Under the pieces are notes generated by a model. That model was not told the DNA's origin and did not search any database. It worked only from the letters and a program-made list of their open reading frames with translations. The position numbers were made by a program, and so were the translations under genes. A stretch of 13,704 bases of DNA from Candidatus Aminicenantota bacterium. Lineage in GTDB: Bacteria; Acidobacteriota; Aminicenantia; Aminicenantales; Aminicenantaceae. Each line of letters opens with the position of its first letter. Within the stretch, counting starts at the first letter, position 1. Location: positions 1 to 13,704 of the forward strand of contig JAGLRY010000157.1 of assembly GCA_023135995.1 (NCBI GenBank). Direction: 5' to 3'. This document shows, one piece after another, positions 6,573 to 13,704 of this stretch.

Positions 6573-7435
6573 AGATTGCCATTGCTAGCGGAAAGGGCGG
6601 CACCGGAAAAACAACGCTTGCTACAAACCTGACCGCCTATCTTGCGGAAGAAGATGAGGTTGTGTTGATCGATCTGGATGTGGAGGAACCAAATTCCGGA
6701 TTGTTTATTAAGGGTGAGTTTGTCTATAAAGAAGATAAATACAAAATGATCCCTGAATGGGAACAGGATAGATGTACCCCGTGCGGACTATGTCAGGAGG
6801 TGTGCAATTTTCACGCAATCATACAACTGAGCGATCAGATCATGCTTTTTTCTGAACTGTGTCACAGCTGTTATGCCTGCTCTGAATTATGTCCTACATC
6901 TGCACTTCCAATGATCCCGCAAAAAATGGGTGAAATGAAACATTACAGGAACGGCAATCTGTCTTTTGTGGAGAGCCGGTTGGATATCGGCCAGGAGCAG
7001 GCTGTCCCTTTGATCGCACAGACAAAAGAATACATTGACACACATTTTTCTGAAAAAATGATCAAATTTTTCGATGCGCCTCCTGGGACTTCGTGCCCGG
7101 TGATCGAAGTGACTAAGGACGTCGATTTTGTCATTCTGGTAACCGAGCCCACACCCTTCGGCCTGCACGATTTAAAACTGGCAGTGGACACCATGAGGGA
7201 GTTAAACAGGAACTATGGTGTTGTTGTCAATCGCCATGGGATCGGCAATGACGATGTACTGGAATATTGTCAGAATGAAAATATTCCTGTCCTGGCCAAA
7301 ATTCCCAATGACCGCAGTATTGCCGAATTATATTCGCGGGGAGAGCTGGTTTATCAAAAGGTTCCTGCGGTAAAAGAGCAGCTCATAAAAATCATGGATC
7401 AAATTCTGGAATTGAAAAACGGAGAGGCCAAATGA
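6569..7435 (+). CDS. MinD/Mrp-family P-loop ATPase with inserted 2[4Fe-4S] ferredoxin domain, copy 1 (288 aa)
   Basis: The deviant Walker A motif of the ParA/MinD class, G-K-G-G-T-G-K-T-T, is at residues 8-16. The switch region V-V-L-I-D-L-D-V (31-38) and the Walker B-like F-F-D-A-P-P-G-T (167-174) follow. Between them sits a ferredoxin insert with two C-x2-C-x2-C-x3-C clusters: C69, C72, C75, C79 and C98, C101, C104, C108, each closed by C followed by N or P. The protein should bind two [4Fe-4S] clusters and hydrolyse ATP in the cytoplasm. It is of the kind thought to load or transfer Fe-S or mixed-metal cofactors, as Mrp/NBP35 ATPases and the ORP-associated ATPases do. Both junctions are ATGA overlaps, so it is translated together with DUF134 and the second ATPase. 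The two ATPases probably form a heterodimer; this is inferred from pairing and equal architecture. Confidence 0.93.
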   Translation: MKIAIASGKGGTGKTTLATNLTAYLAEEDEVVLIDLDVEEPNSGLFIKGEFVYKEDKYKMIPEWEQDRCTPCGLCQEVCNFHAIIQLSDQIMLFSELCHSCYACSELCPTSALPMIPQKMGEMKHYRNGNLSFVESRLDIGQEQAVPLIAQTKEYIDTHFSEKMIKFFDAPPGTSCPVIEVTKDVDFVILVTEPTPFGLHDLKLAVDTMRELNRNYGVVVNRHGIGNDDVLEYCQNENIPVLAKIPNDRSIAELYSRGELVYQKVPAVKEQLIKIMDQILELKNGEAK

Positions 7436-8325
7436 AAGAAATTGTTGTCATCTCCGGAAAAGGCGGCACCGGAAAAACTTCCATCACAGCCTCTTTTGCG
7501 CATTTAGGCGGAAAGGATGTTGTGGTCGCTGACTGCGACGTGGATGCGGCGGATATGCATCTGCTTTTACAGCCCGATTTCGCAAAATCAGAAGATTTTT
7601 ACAGCGGCTTTATCGCTGAGATTGATCAGGATGAATGTACTCAGTGCGGAATATGTGCCGATATCTGCCGTTTTAACGCTATTCCGGTCATAAAAACCCA
7701 ATATAGAGTTGAGACACTAAACTGTGAAGGATGCGGATACTGCCCTCGTGTTTGTCCTACAGACGCTATCAGAATGGAAGAGCAAAATGTGGGTCAGTGG
7801 TATGTATCGACGACAAGAGCAGGAAATCCTATGGTTCATGCACGACTTGGGATCGGCGCGGAAAATTCCGGTAAGCTGGTAGCAAGGGTCAAAAAAGAAG
7901 CCAACCGCATTGCAGAAGAAACGAGTAAGGATTTTGTTCTGGTTGATGGATCTCCGGGTCTGGGCTGTCCAGTAATCTCTTCACTGTCTGGAGCGAATTT
8001 TGTGGTCTTGGTCACAGAGCCCACTGTTTCCGGCCTGCACGATTTAAAACGGGTTTACCAGCTTGTTCAAAAATTCCAAATTAAAGCTGGTTGTATTATC
8101 AACAAATCAGATCTGAACCCTCAAGTTTGCGGCGAAATTGAAGATTTCCTAATGAAGGAAAGTATTGTTCATATATCCAATTTTCCCTACGATGAAACAT
8201 TCACAGAGGCAATGACTATGGGTCGAACCATAGTTGAACATGGGAATAATGGTTTAAAAGCGCTCCTGACGAAAAGTTGGGAAAGAGTGAAACAAATAAC
8301 GAACCAAGGAGAGATAAGAGGATGA
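7432..8325 (+). CDS. MinD/Mrp-family P-loop ATPase with inserted 2[4Fe-4S] ferredoxin domain, copy 2 (297 aa)
   Basis: This is a diverged paralogue of the preceding gene. Walker A G-K-G-G-T-G-K-T-S is at residues 9-17, the switch segment V-V-V-A-D-C-D-V-D-A-A at about 30-40, and the Walker B-like V-L-V-D-G-S-P-G at 169-176. The eight cluster cysteines fall at exactly the same residue numbers as in copy 1 (69, 72, 75, 79, 98, 101, 104, 108), which shows recent duplication of architecture or strong constraint on the ferredoxin insert. A shared V-T-E-P-T...G-L-H-D-L-K segment follows in both. GGAGAGG lies 5 bases before the ATG, and the start overlaps the previous stop by 4 bases. Its role should be as a partner ATPase in cofactor loading for the NifX-like protein encoded next. 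Confidence 0.93.
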   Translation: MKEIVVISGKGGTGKTSITASFAHLGGKDVVVADCDVDAADMHLLLQPDFAKSEDFYSGFIAEIDQDECTQCGICADICRFNAIPVIKTQYRVETLNCEGCGYCPRVCPTDAIRMEEQNVGQWYVSTTRAGNPMVHARLGIGAENSGKLVARVKKEANRIAEETSKDFVLVDGSPGLGCPVISSLSGANFVVLVTEPTVSGLHDLKRVYQLVQKFQIKAGCIINKSDLNPQVCGEIEDFLMKESIVHISNFPYDETFTEAMTMGRTIVEHGNNGLKALLTKSWERVKQITNQGEIRG

Positions 8326-8660
8326 AAATTGCATTTACAACCAAAGGTACAGAATGGGATTCCATGATGGATCCACGTTTGGGAAGAACAGAATTTATTC
8401 TTCTATATGACGATGAGACAGGTGAATTTTCCCACTATGATAACAGAGCCATCGAACACACCGCTCATGGAGCCGGTCCTAAAACCGTACAGAAATTGTT
8501 AGAGCTTAACCCTGATATTTTGATAACGGGTAATGGTCCGGGCGGAAATGCTGCAGCCGTTTTAAAAAATGCTCCCCTGAAGATCTATATTGGTGCCGGT
8601 GAGATGACAGTGAAAGAGGCTCTTAGTGCATACAAAAACGGAGAGTTGATGTCATTTTAA
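8322..8660 (+). CDS. NifX/NifB-type dinitrogenase iron-molybdenum cofactor-binding domain protein (112 aa)
   Basis: The ATG at 8322 overlaps the stop of the second ATPase (ATGA) and is preceded by AAGGAGAGATAAGAGG. An in-frame ATG at 8277 lies inside the upstream gene without a ribosome site. The protein is a single small domain of the PF02579 type: a first strand M-K-I-A-F-T-T, the family segment D-P-R-L-G-R-T-E-F-I-L-L (17-28), a central H-T-A-H-G-A-G (46-52), and a glycine-rich T-G-N-G-P-G-G-N-A-A-A (69-79). Relatives bind Fe-Mo, Mo-Cu or Fe-S cofactors, including NifX and the orange protein of Desulfovibrio. No nitrogenase gene is visible, so nitrogen fixation is not implied. It is probably the cofactor carrier or acceptor of the operon. 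It has no cysteine, as in several family members. Confidence 0.9.
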   Translation: MKIAFTTKGTEWDSMMDPRLGRTEFILLYDDETGEFSHYDNRAIEHTAHGAGPKTVQKLLELNPDILITGNGPGGNAAAVLKNAPLKIYIGAGEMTVKEALSAYKNGELMSF

Positions 8661-8956
8661 TCCGGGGGAGATGCATACAACAGTAAGTGGGGACGGGCCA
8701 CGCGAACTATCTTATTCTATACAAGTTCCCTGGCAAAAATCCTTAAAATATATCCTTAGAATGCTCATTTTACCCATAAAAACAGCATCCTAAGGAATAA
8801 TAAGAAGTGCGTCGGGTGACTCTCGATCCTCGATATCCCCGTCTTATTTATGGTATAAACCGGAGTAGAGGGGAACATGAAGAGTTCAGATTTCAATTTG
8901 ACTCTTCCGGGGATAATGATTATTCTAATTTCACAAATGTAAAAGGATAGAACATA
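8661..8956. other. Intergenic region between the NifX-like and kinase genes
   Basis: This 296-base stretch holds no supported gene. It contains the inverted repeat listed separately (8754-8795). It also holds a smaller hairpin, GAAGAGT (8879-8885) with ACTCTTC (8901-8907), and a possible 21-codon reading frame at 8877-8942 preceded by GAGGGG. No clear sigma-70 or sigma-54 promoter was found for the kinase. Confidence 0.4.
8754..8795. repeat. 12-bp inverted repeat (stem-loop) after the DUF134-MinD operon
   Basis: CCTTAGAATGCT (8754-8765) and AGCATCCTAAGG (8784-8795) pair at 11 of 12 positions around an 18-base loop. There is no T run on the plus side, but on the minus strand the hairpin is followed by T-rich sequence. 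A direct repeat of ATCCTTA occurs at 8739-8745 and 8752-8758. It could end or stabilise the operon transcript, or act as an operator for the kinase gene. Confidence 0.45.
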
Positions 8957-11314
8957 ATGCTGTGTCCCAAGTGCAAGAACGAAAATCCCCCCGATTCAAA
9001 GTACTGTAAGGAATGTGGGACGCAATTGATCCAAACCGCAAAGGCTGACGCCTCCTTCACCAAAACAATCGAAATATCAGGGGAAGACCTCACTCGAGGA
9101 ACCTTATTCGCAGACAGATATGAAATTATCGAAGAACTTGGAAGAGGCGGGATGGGGAAGGTCTACCGCGTTGAGGACCAGAAGATCAAAGAAGAGATCG
9201 CTCTTAAACTCATCAAGCCGGAAATCGCCTTTGACAAAAATACTATCGAGCGCTTCAGGAATGAACTTAAACTCGCTCGGAAAATCAGGCATAAGAACGT
9301 CTGCCAGATGTTCGACCTGGGAGAGTGGAAAGGGGCACACTTCATCACCATGGAATACATATCGGGCGAGGATTTGAAGAGCTTTATCCGAAGATCAAAA
9401 CAGCTGAGTATCCCCGCAGCCATAGCGATAGCCAAAGCAGTCTGCGACGGACTTAAAGAAGCACACCGGTTGGGGGTCATTCATCGCGATTTGAAACCCA
9501 GCAACATCATGATCGACAGAGATGGGAATGCCCGGATCATGGACTTTGGCATTGCCAGAACACTTAAGGGAAAAGGGATAACGGGCTCTGGAGTGATGAT
9601 CGGGACTCCCGAATACATGTCTCCGGAACAGGCTGAAGGCAAGGAGGTGGACGAAAGCTCTGACCTCTATTCTCTGGGTGTGATCCTGTACGAGATGGTC
9701 ACGGGGCGCCTGCCGTTTGAGGGAGACACCCCGTTGAGTATCGCCGTAAAACATAAATCAGAAGCCCCTCCTGATCCGAAGGACACGAATCCAAACATCT
9801 CAGAAAATCTCAGGCAATTGATCCTTAAATGTTTGGTGAAGGATCCACGAAAAAGATACAAAGACGCTGAGGAGATCATCTTTGATCTGAGAAAAATCGA
9901 AGAACCCAAATCCGGGTTACATGGGAAAGTAAAATCCGAATGGAAAAACTCCATTGCGGTGCTTCCCTTCAAGAATATGAGTGCCGATCCAGAACAAGAA
10001 TATTTTTGTGATGGATTATCTGAAGAGCTCATCAATGCATTAACTCAGATCAAAGACTTAAGGGTAGTGGCCCGGACATCGGCTTTTTCCTTCAAAGACA
10101 AAGACATTGATATCCGTGAGATCGGACGAAAGCTCAACGTGGAAACAGTGCTCGAAGGGAGTGTTCGCAAAGCTGGGAATCGGCTCCGCATCACAGCCCA
10201 GCTCATCAATGTGACCGACGGTTACCATCTCTGGTCGGAGTGCTTTGACCGGGAATTGGCTGATGTCTTCGATATTCAGGATGAAATCTCTTTGGCCATT
10301 ACAGAAAAATTGAAGCTCAAGCTCCTTGGCGAAGAGAAAGAAAGGCTGGTTAAGCGGTACACAGACGATGTTGAGGCATACAACATCTATTTGAAGGGTC
10401 TCTACTTCCGACGGAAGCTCACTTTGGATAATATCGAGAAAGCCGTAGAACTCTTTAACCAGGCGATCGATAAAGACCCAAAGAATGCGTTGGTTTGGGC
10501 CGGTTTAGCATACGCACACATGGTCAGCACCTTCTATGGAGATAGATCACCAATAGAGGCCTATCCACTGGCGAAAAAAGCTGTTTTGAAAGCATTGAAG
10601 CTGGATCGTCAATTAGCGGAAGCCTATGAAACTCACGCAGCCATTAATGCTTACATGGAATGGGATTGGGAAAGTGCGAAGGCTAATCTCGATCAAGCTC
10701 AAGAGTTAAATCCAGGTTATGCTTGGGTGTATTTTCATCGGGGGTCACTATTAATGTACCTGGCAGATTATGAAGAGGCCATAAGAAATACAAAAAAAGC
10801 ATGCGAACTCGATCCACTGAATACGGCCTTCAACAGGAATCTAGGGTGTATGTATTTCCGTGCCGGGCAAATTAAGAATGCTGTTGAAACTCTTCAAAGA
10901 ACTATCGAAATGGACCCTGCTTTTCCGGTCACTCACCTTTACTTAGCATACATTTACATCCAGAAATCTTTGTATAAAGAGGCGCTCGCGGAATTGCAAA
11001 AAGAAAATTATCTACCGAAGGGTTTTCTAGAGCCCCACTTCGGGATTGTCCATAACCTCATGGGACGAAGAGACAAAGCCCAGAAGATACTCGATGAGTT
11101 AGTAGCGCGGTCAGAGAAAGAATACATCTCATCCTATGGACTTGCTTTGCTTTACTTTGCTCTCGGAGAGAATGACCTTGGTTTTTTGTCCCTGGAAAAA
11201 GCATATGACGCGCGTGATGGCTGGATTGTCCAGATAAAAATCGATTTTCTGCTTAACAGCGTTCGTTCTGACCCAAGGTTCGAAGCGATGCTAAAGAAGG
11301 TCAATCTGGACTAG
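8957..11314 (+). CDS. Zinc ribbon-Ser/Thr protein kinase-TolB-like-TPR fusion protein (785 aa)
   Basis: Four parts are visible. (1) An N-terminal zinc ribbon with C3, C6, C17 and C20. (2) A Hanks-type kinase domain, about 55-312: glycine loop L-G-R-G-G-M-G-K-V-Y (61-70), K84, helix C E103, catalytic loop H-R-D-L-K-P-S-N (176-183, D178), D-F-G (196-198) and G-T-P-E-Y-M-S-P-E-Q (216-225). All catalytic residues are present, so it should be active. (3) A TolB-N/adenylate-cyclase-associated domain, about 332-450, starting S-I-A-V-L-P-F-K-N-M-S and including L-E-G-S-V-R-K and G-Y-H-L-W-S-E. (4) TPR-like helices, about 470-780. No transmembrane segment separates kinase and sensor, so the protein appears cytoplasmic, unlike classical PknB receptors. 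Substrates are unknown. The start follows AAAGGATAG. The architecture recurs in Acidobacteriota and Aminicenantes-type genomes. Confidence 0.93.
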   Translation: MLCPKCKNENPPDSKYCKECGTQLIQTAKADASFTKTIEISGEDLTRGTLFADRYEIIEELGRGGMGKVYRVEDQKIKEEIALKLIKPEIAFDKNTIERFRNELKLARKIRHKNVCQMFDLGEWKGAHFITMEYISGEDLKSFIRRSKQLSIPAAIAIAKAVCDGLKEAHRLGVIHRDLKPSNIMIDRDGNARIMDFGIARTLKGKGITGSGVMIGTPEYMSPEQAEGKEVDESSDLYSLGVILYEMVTGRLPFEGDTPLSIAVKHKSEAPPDPKDTNPNISENLRQLILKCLVKDPRKRYKDAEEIIFDLRKIEEPKSGLHGKVKSEWKNSIAVLPFKNMSADPEQEYFCDGLSEELINALTQIKDLRVVARTSAFSFKDKDIDIREIGRKLNVETVLEGSVRKAGNRLRITAQLINVTDGYHLWSECFDRELADVFDIQDEISLAITEKLKLKLLGEEKERLVKRYTDDVEAYNIYLKGLYFRRKLTLDNIEKAVELFNQAIDKDPKNALVWAGLAYAHMVSTFYGDRSPIEAYPLAKKAVLKALKLDRQLAEAYETHAAINAYMEWDWESAKANLDQAQELNPGYAWVYFHRGSLLMYLADYEEAIRNTKKACELDPLNTAFNRNLGCMYFRAGQIKNAVETLQRTIEMDPAFPVTHLYLAYIYIQKSLYKEALAELQKENYLPKGFLEPHFGIVHNLMGRRDKAQKILDELVARSEKEYISSYGLALLYFALGENDLGFLSLEKAYDARDGWIVQIKIDFLLNSVRSDPRFEAMLKKVNLD

Positions 11315-11380
11315 CTTCAAGGCCTCTGTGAGAATTGAGGATCTTTCCACAGTGTAAAAAATCTTTCCGAGGAGAGAAAC

Positions 11381-11860
11381 GTGAAACATAGCACAAGTTT
11401 TAAGGTAGGTTTATTAGTGACACTGGTCCTTGTAGCAGCACTATTTGCCTTTCAGCCCCAGGAGAAACCTGTGTCGATCAAAGTGGCTGAACCACTTCGT
11501 TATGTGCGAATCTATTCAGATTCTAATGGCCAATCCCATTTTGCTGAAGAGGAAGCTGCTTTTCAGCTGGTGGATTATGCTCCGCCGGCTCCTCCCATAT
11601 CCGTCACTGAGGTTTTAGGTGCTGAGGGCGTGAGTTTCATCTCCAGTCCCTCTGGTTGGTTCGGAGACTGGCATCCTGCCCCGAGGCGACAGTTTATTTT
11701 TATGTTGGCTGGTGAGCTTGAAGCCGAAGTTTCGGACGGCGAAGTCCGTATATTCAAGCCCGGGGACATTGTGCTTGTGGAAGACACGACGGGCCAGGGA
11801 CACATCTCGCGTGTTGTCAGCAAAGAGCGCGCCTATCTTGCTGTGGTTCCTCTGAAATAG
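11381..11860 (+). CDS. Membrane-anchored or exported cupin-domain protein (159 aa)
   Basis: The start codon is GTG, supported by GAGGAGAG about 5 bases upstream; no better ATG is in frame. Residues about 8-24 are a single hydrophobic segment that acts as an uncleaved anchor or signal peptide, leaving the rest outside the cytoplasm. Residues about 90-157 look like a small cupin barrel: W-H-P-A-P-R-R-Q-F-I-F-M-L-A-G-E-L-E-A-E-V (97-117), then F-K-P-G-D-I-V-L-V-E-D (125-135) and H141. The usual metal ligands are only partly kept: H98 and H141 are present, but the second histidine and the glutamate of motif 1 are replaced. Metal binding and enzyme activity are therefore uncertain. It follows the kinase gene by 66 bases on the same strand and may be co-transcribed. 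Confidence 0.8.
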   Translation: MKHSTSFKVGLLVTLVLVAALFAFQPQEKPVSIKVAEPLRYVRIYSDSNGQSHFAEEEAAFQLVDYAPPAPPISVTEVLGAEGVSFISSPSGWFGDWHPAPRRQFIFMLAGELEAEVSDGEVRIFKPGDIVLVEDTTGQGHISRVVSKERAYLAVVPLK

Positions 11861-11985
11861 TCTCAAGGGTTCTATCTTAATAAAAACAACTGAATAATAT
11901 CGAAAGGGAATCTGTAGTATTAGTGGATAGACTGATTGATTGATGAAAAAAATCGAACAAATCAAAAATAAAATGGAGAGAAAAA

Positions 11986-12165
11986 ATGATAGGCATCGAA
12001 GAACAGTATGACAAAAATCCCATCTGTCCTTTTTGTACAACAGAGATTAAAAAGCTTTATACGCACGAAATTCGCTCCTTTCTAGGGAGGCGTTACCTCT
12101 ATTTTTGCTCCAACTGCCTGAAGGTCCTCGGCCTCTCCCACCGCAAAGGATTCTGGATGGGATGA
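11986..12165 (+). CDS. Small zinc-ribbon protein (59 aa)
   Basis: A short frame starts at ATG 11986 after GGAGAG with a 5-base spacer and ends at TGA 12163-12165. It contains two C-x-x-C knuckles, C14-P-F-C17 and C41-S-N-C44, spaced as in a zinc ribbon, with basic residues between them and a C-terminal H-R-K-G-F-W-M-G. Tiny proteins of this kind bind zinc and often bind nucleic acid or another protein; no named family was recognised. The strong ribosome site and the cysteine pattern argue against chance. It ends 6 bases before the convergent stop of the second permease. Confidence 0.7.
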   Translation: MIGIEEQYDKNPICPFCTTEIKKLYTHEIRSFLGRRYLYFCSNCLKVLGLSHRKGFWMG

Positions 12166-12171
12166 CTTAAT

Positions 12172-13704
12172 CTATTCATATTTGATTGCATCTACTGGAT
12201 TTAAGAGTGCTGCCTTGATGGACTGATAACTGACAGTGGCCAGGGCGATCCCCACAGCCAATATCCCTGTTATGAAGAATACCCATATGCCAATCCCAGA
12301 CTTGTAGGCAAAATTCTGCATCCACTTGTTCATTCCAAAGTAGGCGAGAGGCCATGCGATGACGTTAGCCACAACGATGAGCTTGAGGAAATCCTTCGAT
12401 AGGAGCACAACAACCCCGGGCACCGAAGCGCCAAGCACTTTGCGGATCCCGATCTCCTTGGTCCTCTGTTCTGCGGCAAAGGAGGCCATCCCGAACAATC
12501 CCAAACAAGCAATGAAGATGGCAAACACAGAGAATGCAGAGAAAATATCACTCAGGCGCTCTTCAGCACCATAGAGTCTGTCGATCAGTCCATCCAGATA
12601 GAGAAAGTCGAACGGACGGGTGGGATCCACTTCTTTCCACTTTTCCCTTATGAGGCTCAGCGTGTTATCCGAATTTTCAGGATTGATCCTTATTGCAAGT
12701 TCGTCAAAATTGCTGGGGTCATTGCCGATAATCTGAGGAGCGATGACGCTGTGCAAAGAGGTCCGGTGGAAATCCTTGATAACTCCAACGACAGTAAAGG
12801 TTTCCCATTTCCCGATTTCATCCCCGGGTACGCGGATCGTTTTCCCGATAGGGTCTTCCCAGTTATATCTTTTAGCCGCCGTCTCGTTGATGATGACGGC
12901 ACTACTGCTGTCAGTTCCATACTCTGGAGAAAAATTTCTGCCCTTGACGATCTCCATGCCCAGGGTTGGGAAAAAATCGTGGTCGACACGGAATGTCTCC
13001 ATGAGCTGTGCCTGCTTTTCCGTATAACCTTCTGGGATGAACGGTTGTACTGATGGTTCCTGTCCAGGAACCAAGGATGTCGATGATACGCTGAGCACAC
13101 CAGGGATTTTTCGAATTTCAGCTTTTATGGACTCAAAAGACTGTCGTATGCTCTTGTCCCTGACCTCGATAACAAGAACATTCTCTTTCTCGAATCCCAG
13201 ATCTTTATTTTTCATGAATTTGATCTGGCTTAAAATAATCCCCGTTCCGATGATGAGGCTGATGGAGATGATGAATTGGGCGACAACAAGAAAACTGCGC
13301 AGCCGGGAGTTGGCCGAACCGGCTTTGAGGTTGCCTTTCAGGACTTGTGCCGGACGGAATGATGATAGGAACAGGGCAGGATAACTCCCAGCCACTAATC
13401 CAACCAAGACCACAAGTCCGACAAAGCTGGGAACAAGCCAGGGCATCTCTGCAAGGTTTAGACTCATTTCACGGCCAGATAGTGATTTAACAAAAGGCAT
13501 GGCAAGCCGAACAAACAGGATCGCGATCATCAGGGAAAAAATACTATAGATCAGGCTCTCTCCCAAAAATTGCCAGATCAATTCTTTCCTCTCCGCTCCG
13601 ACGACTTTCCGCATCCCAACCTCTTTCGCACGTGTGGAGGAGCGAGCTGTGGCCAAATTCATAAAATTGATGCAGGCTATACACAGAATGAATAGTCCGA
13701 TGGC
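12172..13704 (-). CDS. MacB-PCD/FtsX-family ABC transporter permease (5' part outside window)
   Basis: The frame ends at TAG 12174-12172 and remains open to the right edge, so 510 residues are visible and roughly the first 290-300 are missing. A methionine at 13662 lies within a conserved TM-loop junction and is not a start: the frame continues upstream with A-I-G-L-F-I-L-C-I-A-C-I-N-F, matching an internal TM of the permease at 1094. The fragment holds the first FtsX domain with K-E-V-G-M-R-K-V-V-G, the second periplasmic domain, and the last three TMs with the second signature K-E-I-G-I-R-K-V-L-G near the C-terminus. The C-terminal 110 residues are closely similar to those of the first permease, so the two are paralogues with the same role class. 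The ATPase partner and the promoter are not visible. Confidence 0.93.
   Translation of the reverse strand, partial: AIGLFILCIACINFMNLATARSSTRAKEVGMRKVVGAERKELIWQFLGESLIYSIFSLMIAILFVRLAMPFVKSLSGREMSLNLAEMPWLVPSFVGLVVLVGLVAGSYPALFLSSFRPAQVLKGNLKAGSANSRLRSFLVVAQFIISISLIIGTGIILSQIKFMKNKDLGFEKENVLVIEVRDKSIRQSFESIKAEIRKIPGVLSVSSTSLVPGQEPSVQPFIPEGYTEKQAQLMETFRVDHDFFPTLGMEIVKGRNFSPEYGTDSSSAVIINETAAKRYNWEDPIGKTIRVPGDEIGKWETFTVVGVIKDFHRTSLHSVIAPQIIGNDPSNFDELAIRINPENSDNTLSLIREKWKEVDPTRPFDFLYLDGLIDRLYGAEERLSDIFSAFSVFAIFIACLGLFGMASFAAEQRTKEIGIRKVLGASVPGVVVLLSKDFLKLIVVANVIAWPLAYFGMNKWMQNFAYKSGIGIWVFFITGILAVGIALATVSYQSIKAALLNPVDAIKYE

Noticed and set aside
8277..8321. Earlier in-frame start for the NifX-like protein
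   Set aside because: It lies inside the upstream ATPase gene and adds 15 polar residues before the conserved first strand; the ATGA-coupled start at 8322 fits better.
11943..12011. 22-codon frame starting just before the zinc-ribbon gene
   Set aside because: It is lysine-rich low-complexity sequence, lacks a ribosome site, and overlaps the better supported gene in another frame.
12172..13662. A complete 496-residue permease starting at 13662
   Set aside because: The frame continues to the right edge with residues matching an internal TM of the other permease, so the methionine is internal and the gene is cut by the window.

Overview
This is a chromosomal bacterial window carrying nine complete protein genes, two protein genes cut by the window edges, and one tRNA. 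Three gene types together suggest an anaerobic, non-model lineage: MacB/FtsX-type permeases of about 800 residues, a Ser/Thr kinase fused to TolB-like and TPR domains, and twin ferredoxin-MinD ATPases with a NifX-like protein. This mix is typical of Acidobacteriota/Aminicenantes-like or deltaproteobacterial-grade organisms. The placement is an inference from gene content; no taxonomic marker beyond one tRNA is present.

Layout. 1-814 (minus): exported PD40/TolB-type beta-propeller protein, cut by the left edge. 815-1093: divergent intergenic region with a perfect 14-bp palindrome, a REP/terminator-like hairpin and a full-consensus sigma-54 promoter reading into the next gene. 1094-3526 (plus): complete MacB-PCD/FtsX permease. 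3536-4182 (minus): VapBC toxin-antitoxin pair with an operator overlapping its -10 box. 4343-4431 (plus): tRNA-Leu(CAA) with its own sigma-70 promoter. 4629-5801 (plus): periplasmic octaheme cytochrome c of the hydroxylamine oxidoreductase (HAO)-like group, ending early. 6063-8660 (plus): four-gene operon joined by ATGA overlaps (DUF134 regulator, two ferredoxin-MinD ATPases, NifX-like protein). 8957-11314 (plus): zinc ribbon-kinase-TolB-TPR protein. 11381-11860: membrane-anchored cupin. 11986-12165: 59-residue zinc-ribbon protein. 12172-13704 (minus): second MacB/FtsX permease, cut by the right edge and clearly paralogous to the first.

How the parts work together. The DUF134-MinD-MinD-NifX block looks like a metal or Fe-S cofactor handling unit, similar in composition to the orange protein (ORP) systems of sulfate reducers. 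DUF134 probably controls it from a palindrome inside the promoter spacer. The cytochrome just upstream could share the redox theme, but about 260 bp and a separate promoter lie between them. The two permeases, the kinase and the PD40 protein look like envelope or signalling functions. No mobile element, CRISPR array or rRNA was found.

The most unusual signals are the perfect sigma-54 promoter of the first permease, the palindrome placed between -35 and -10 of the DUF134 operon, and the short octaheme cytochrome.
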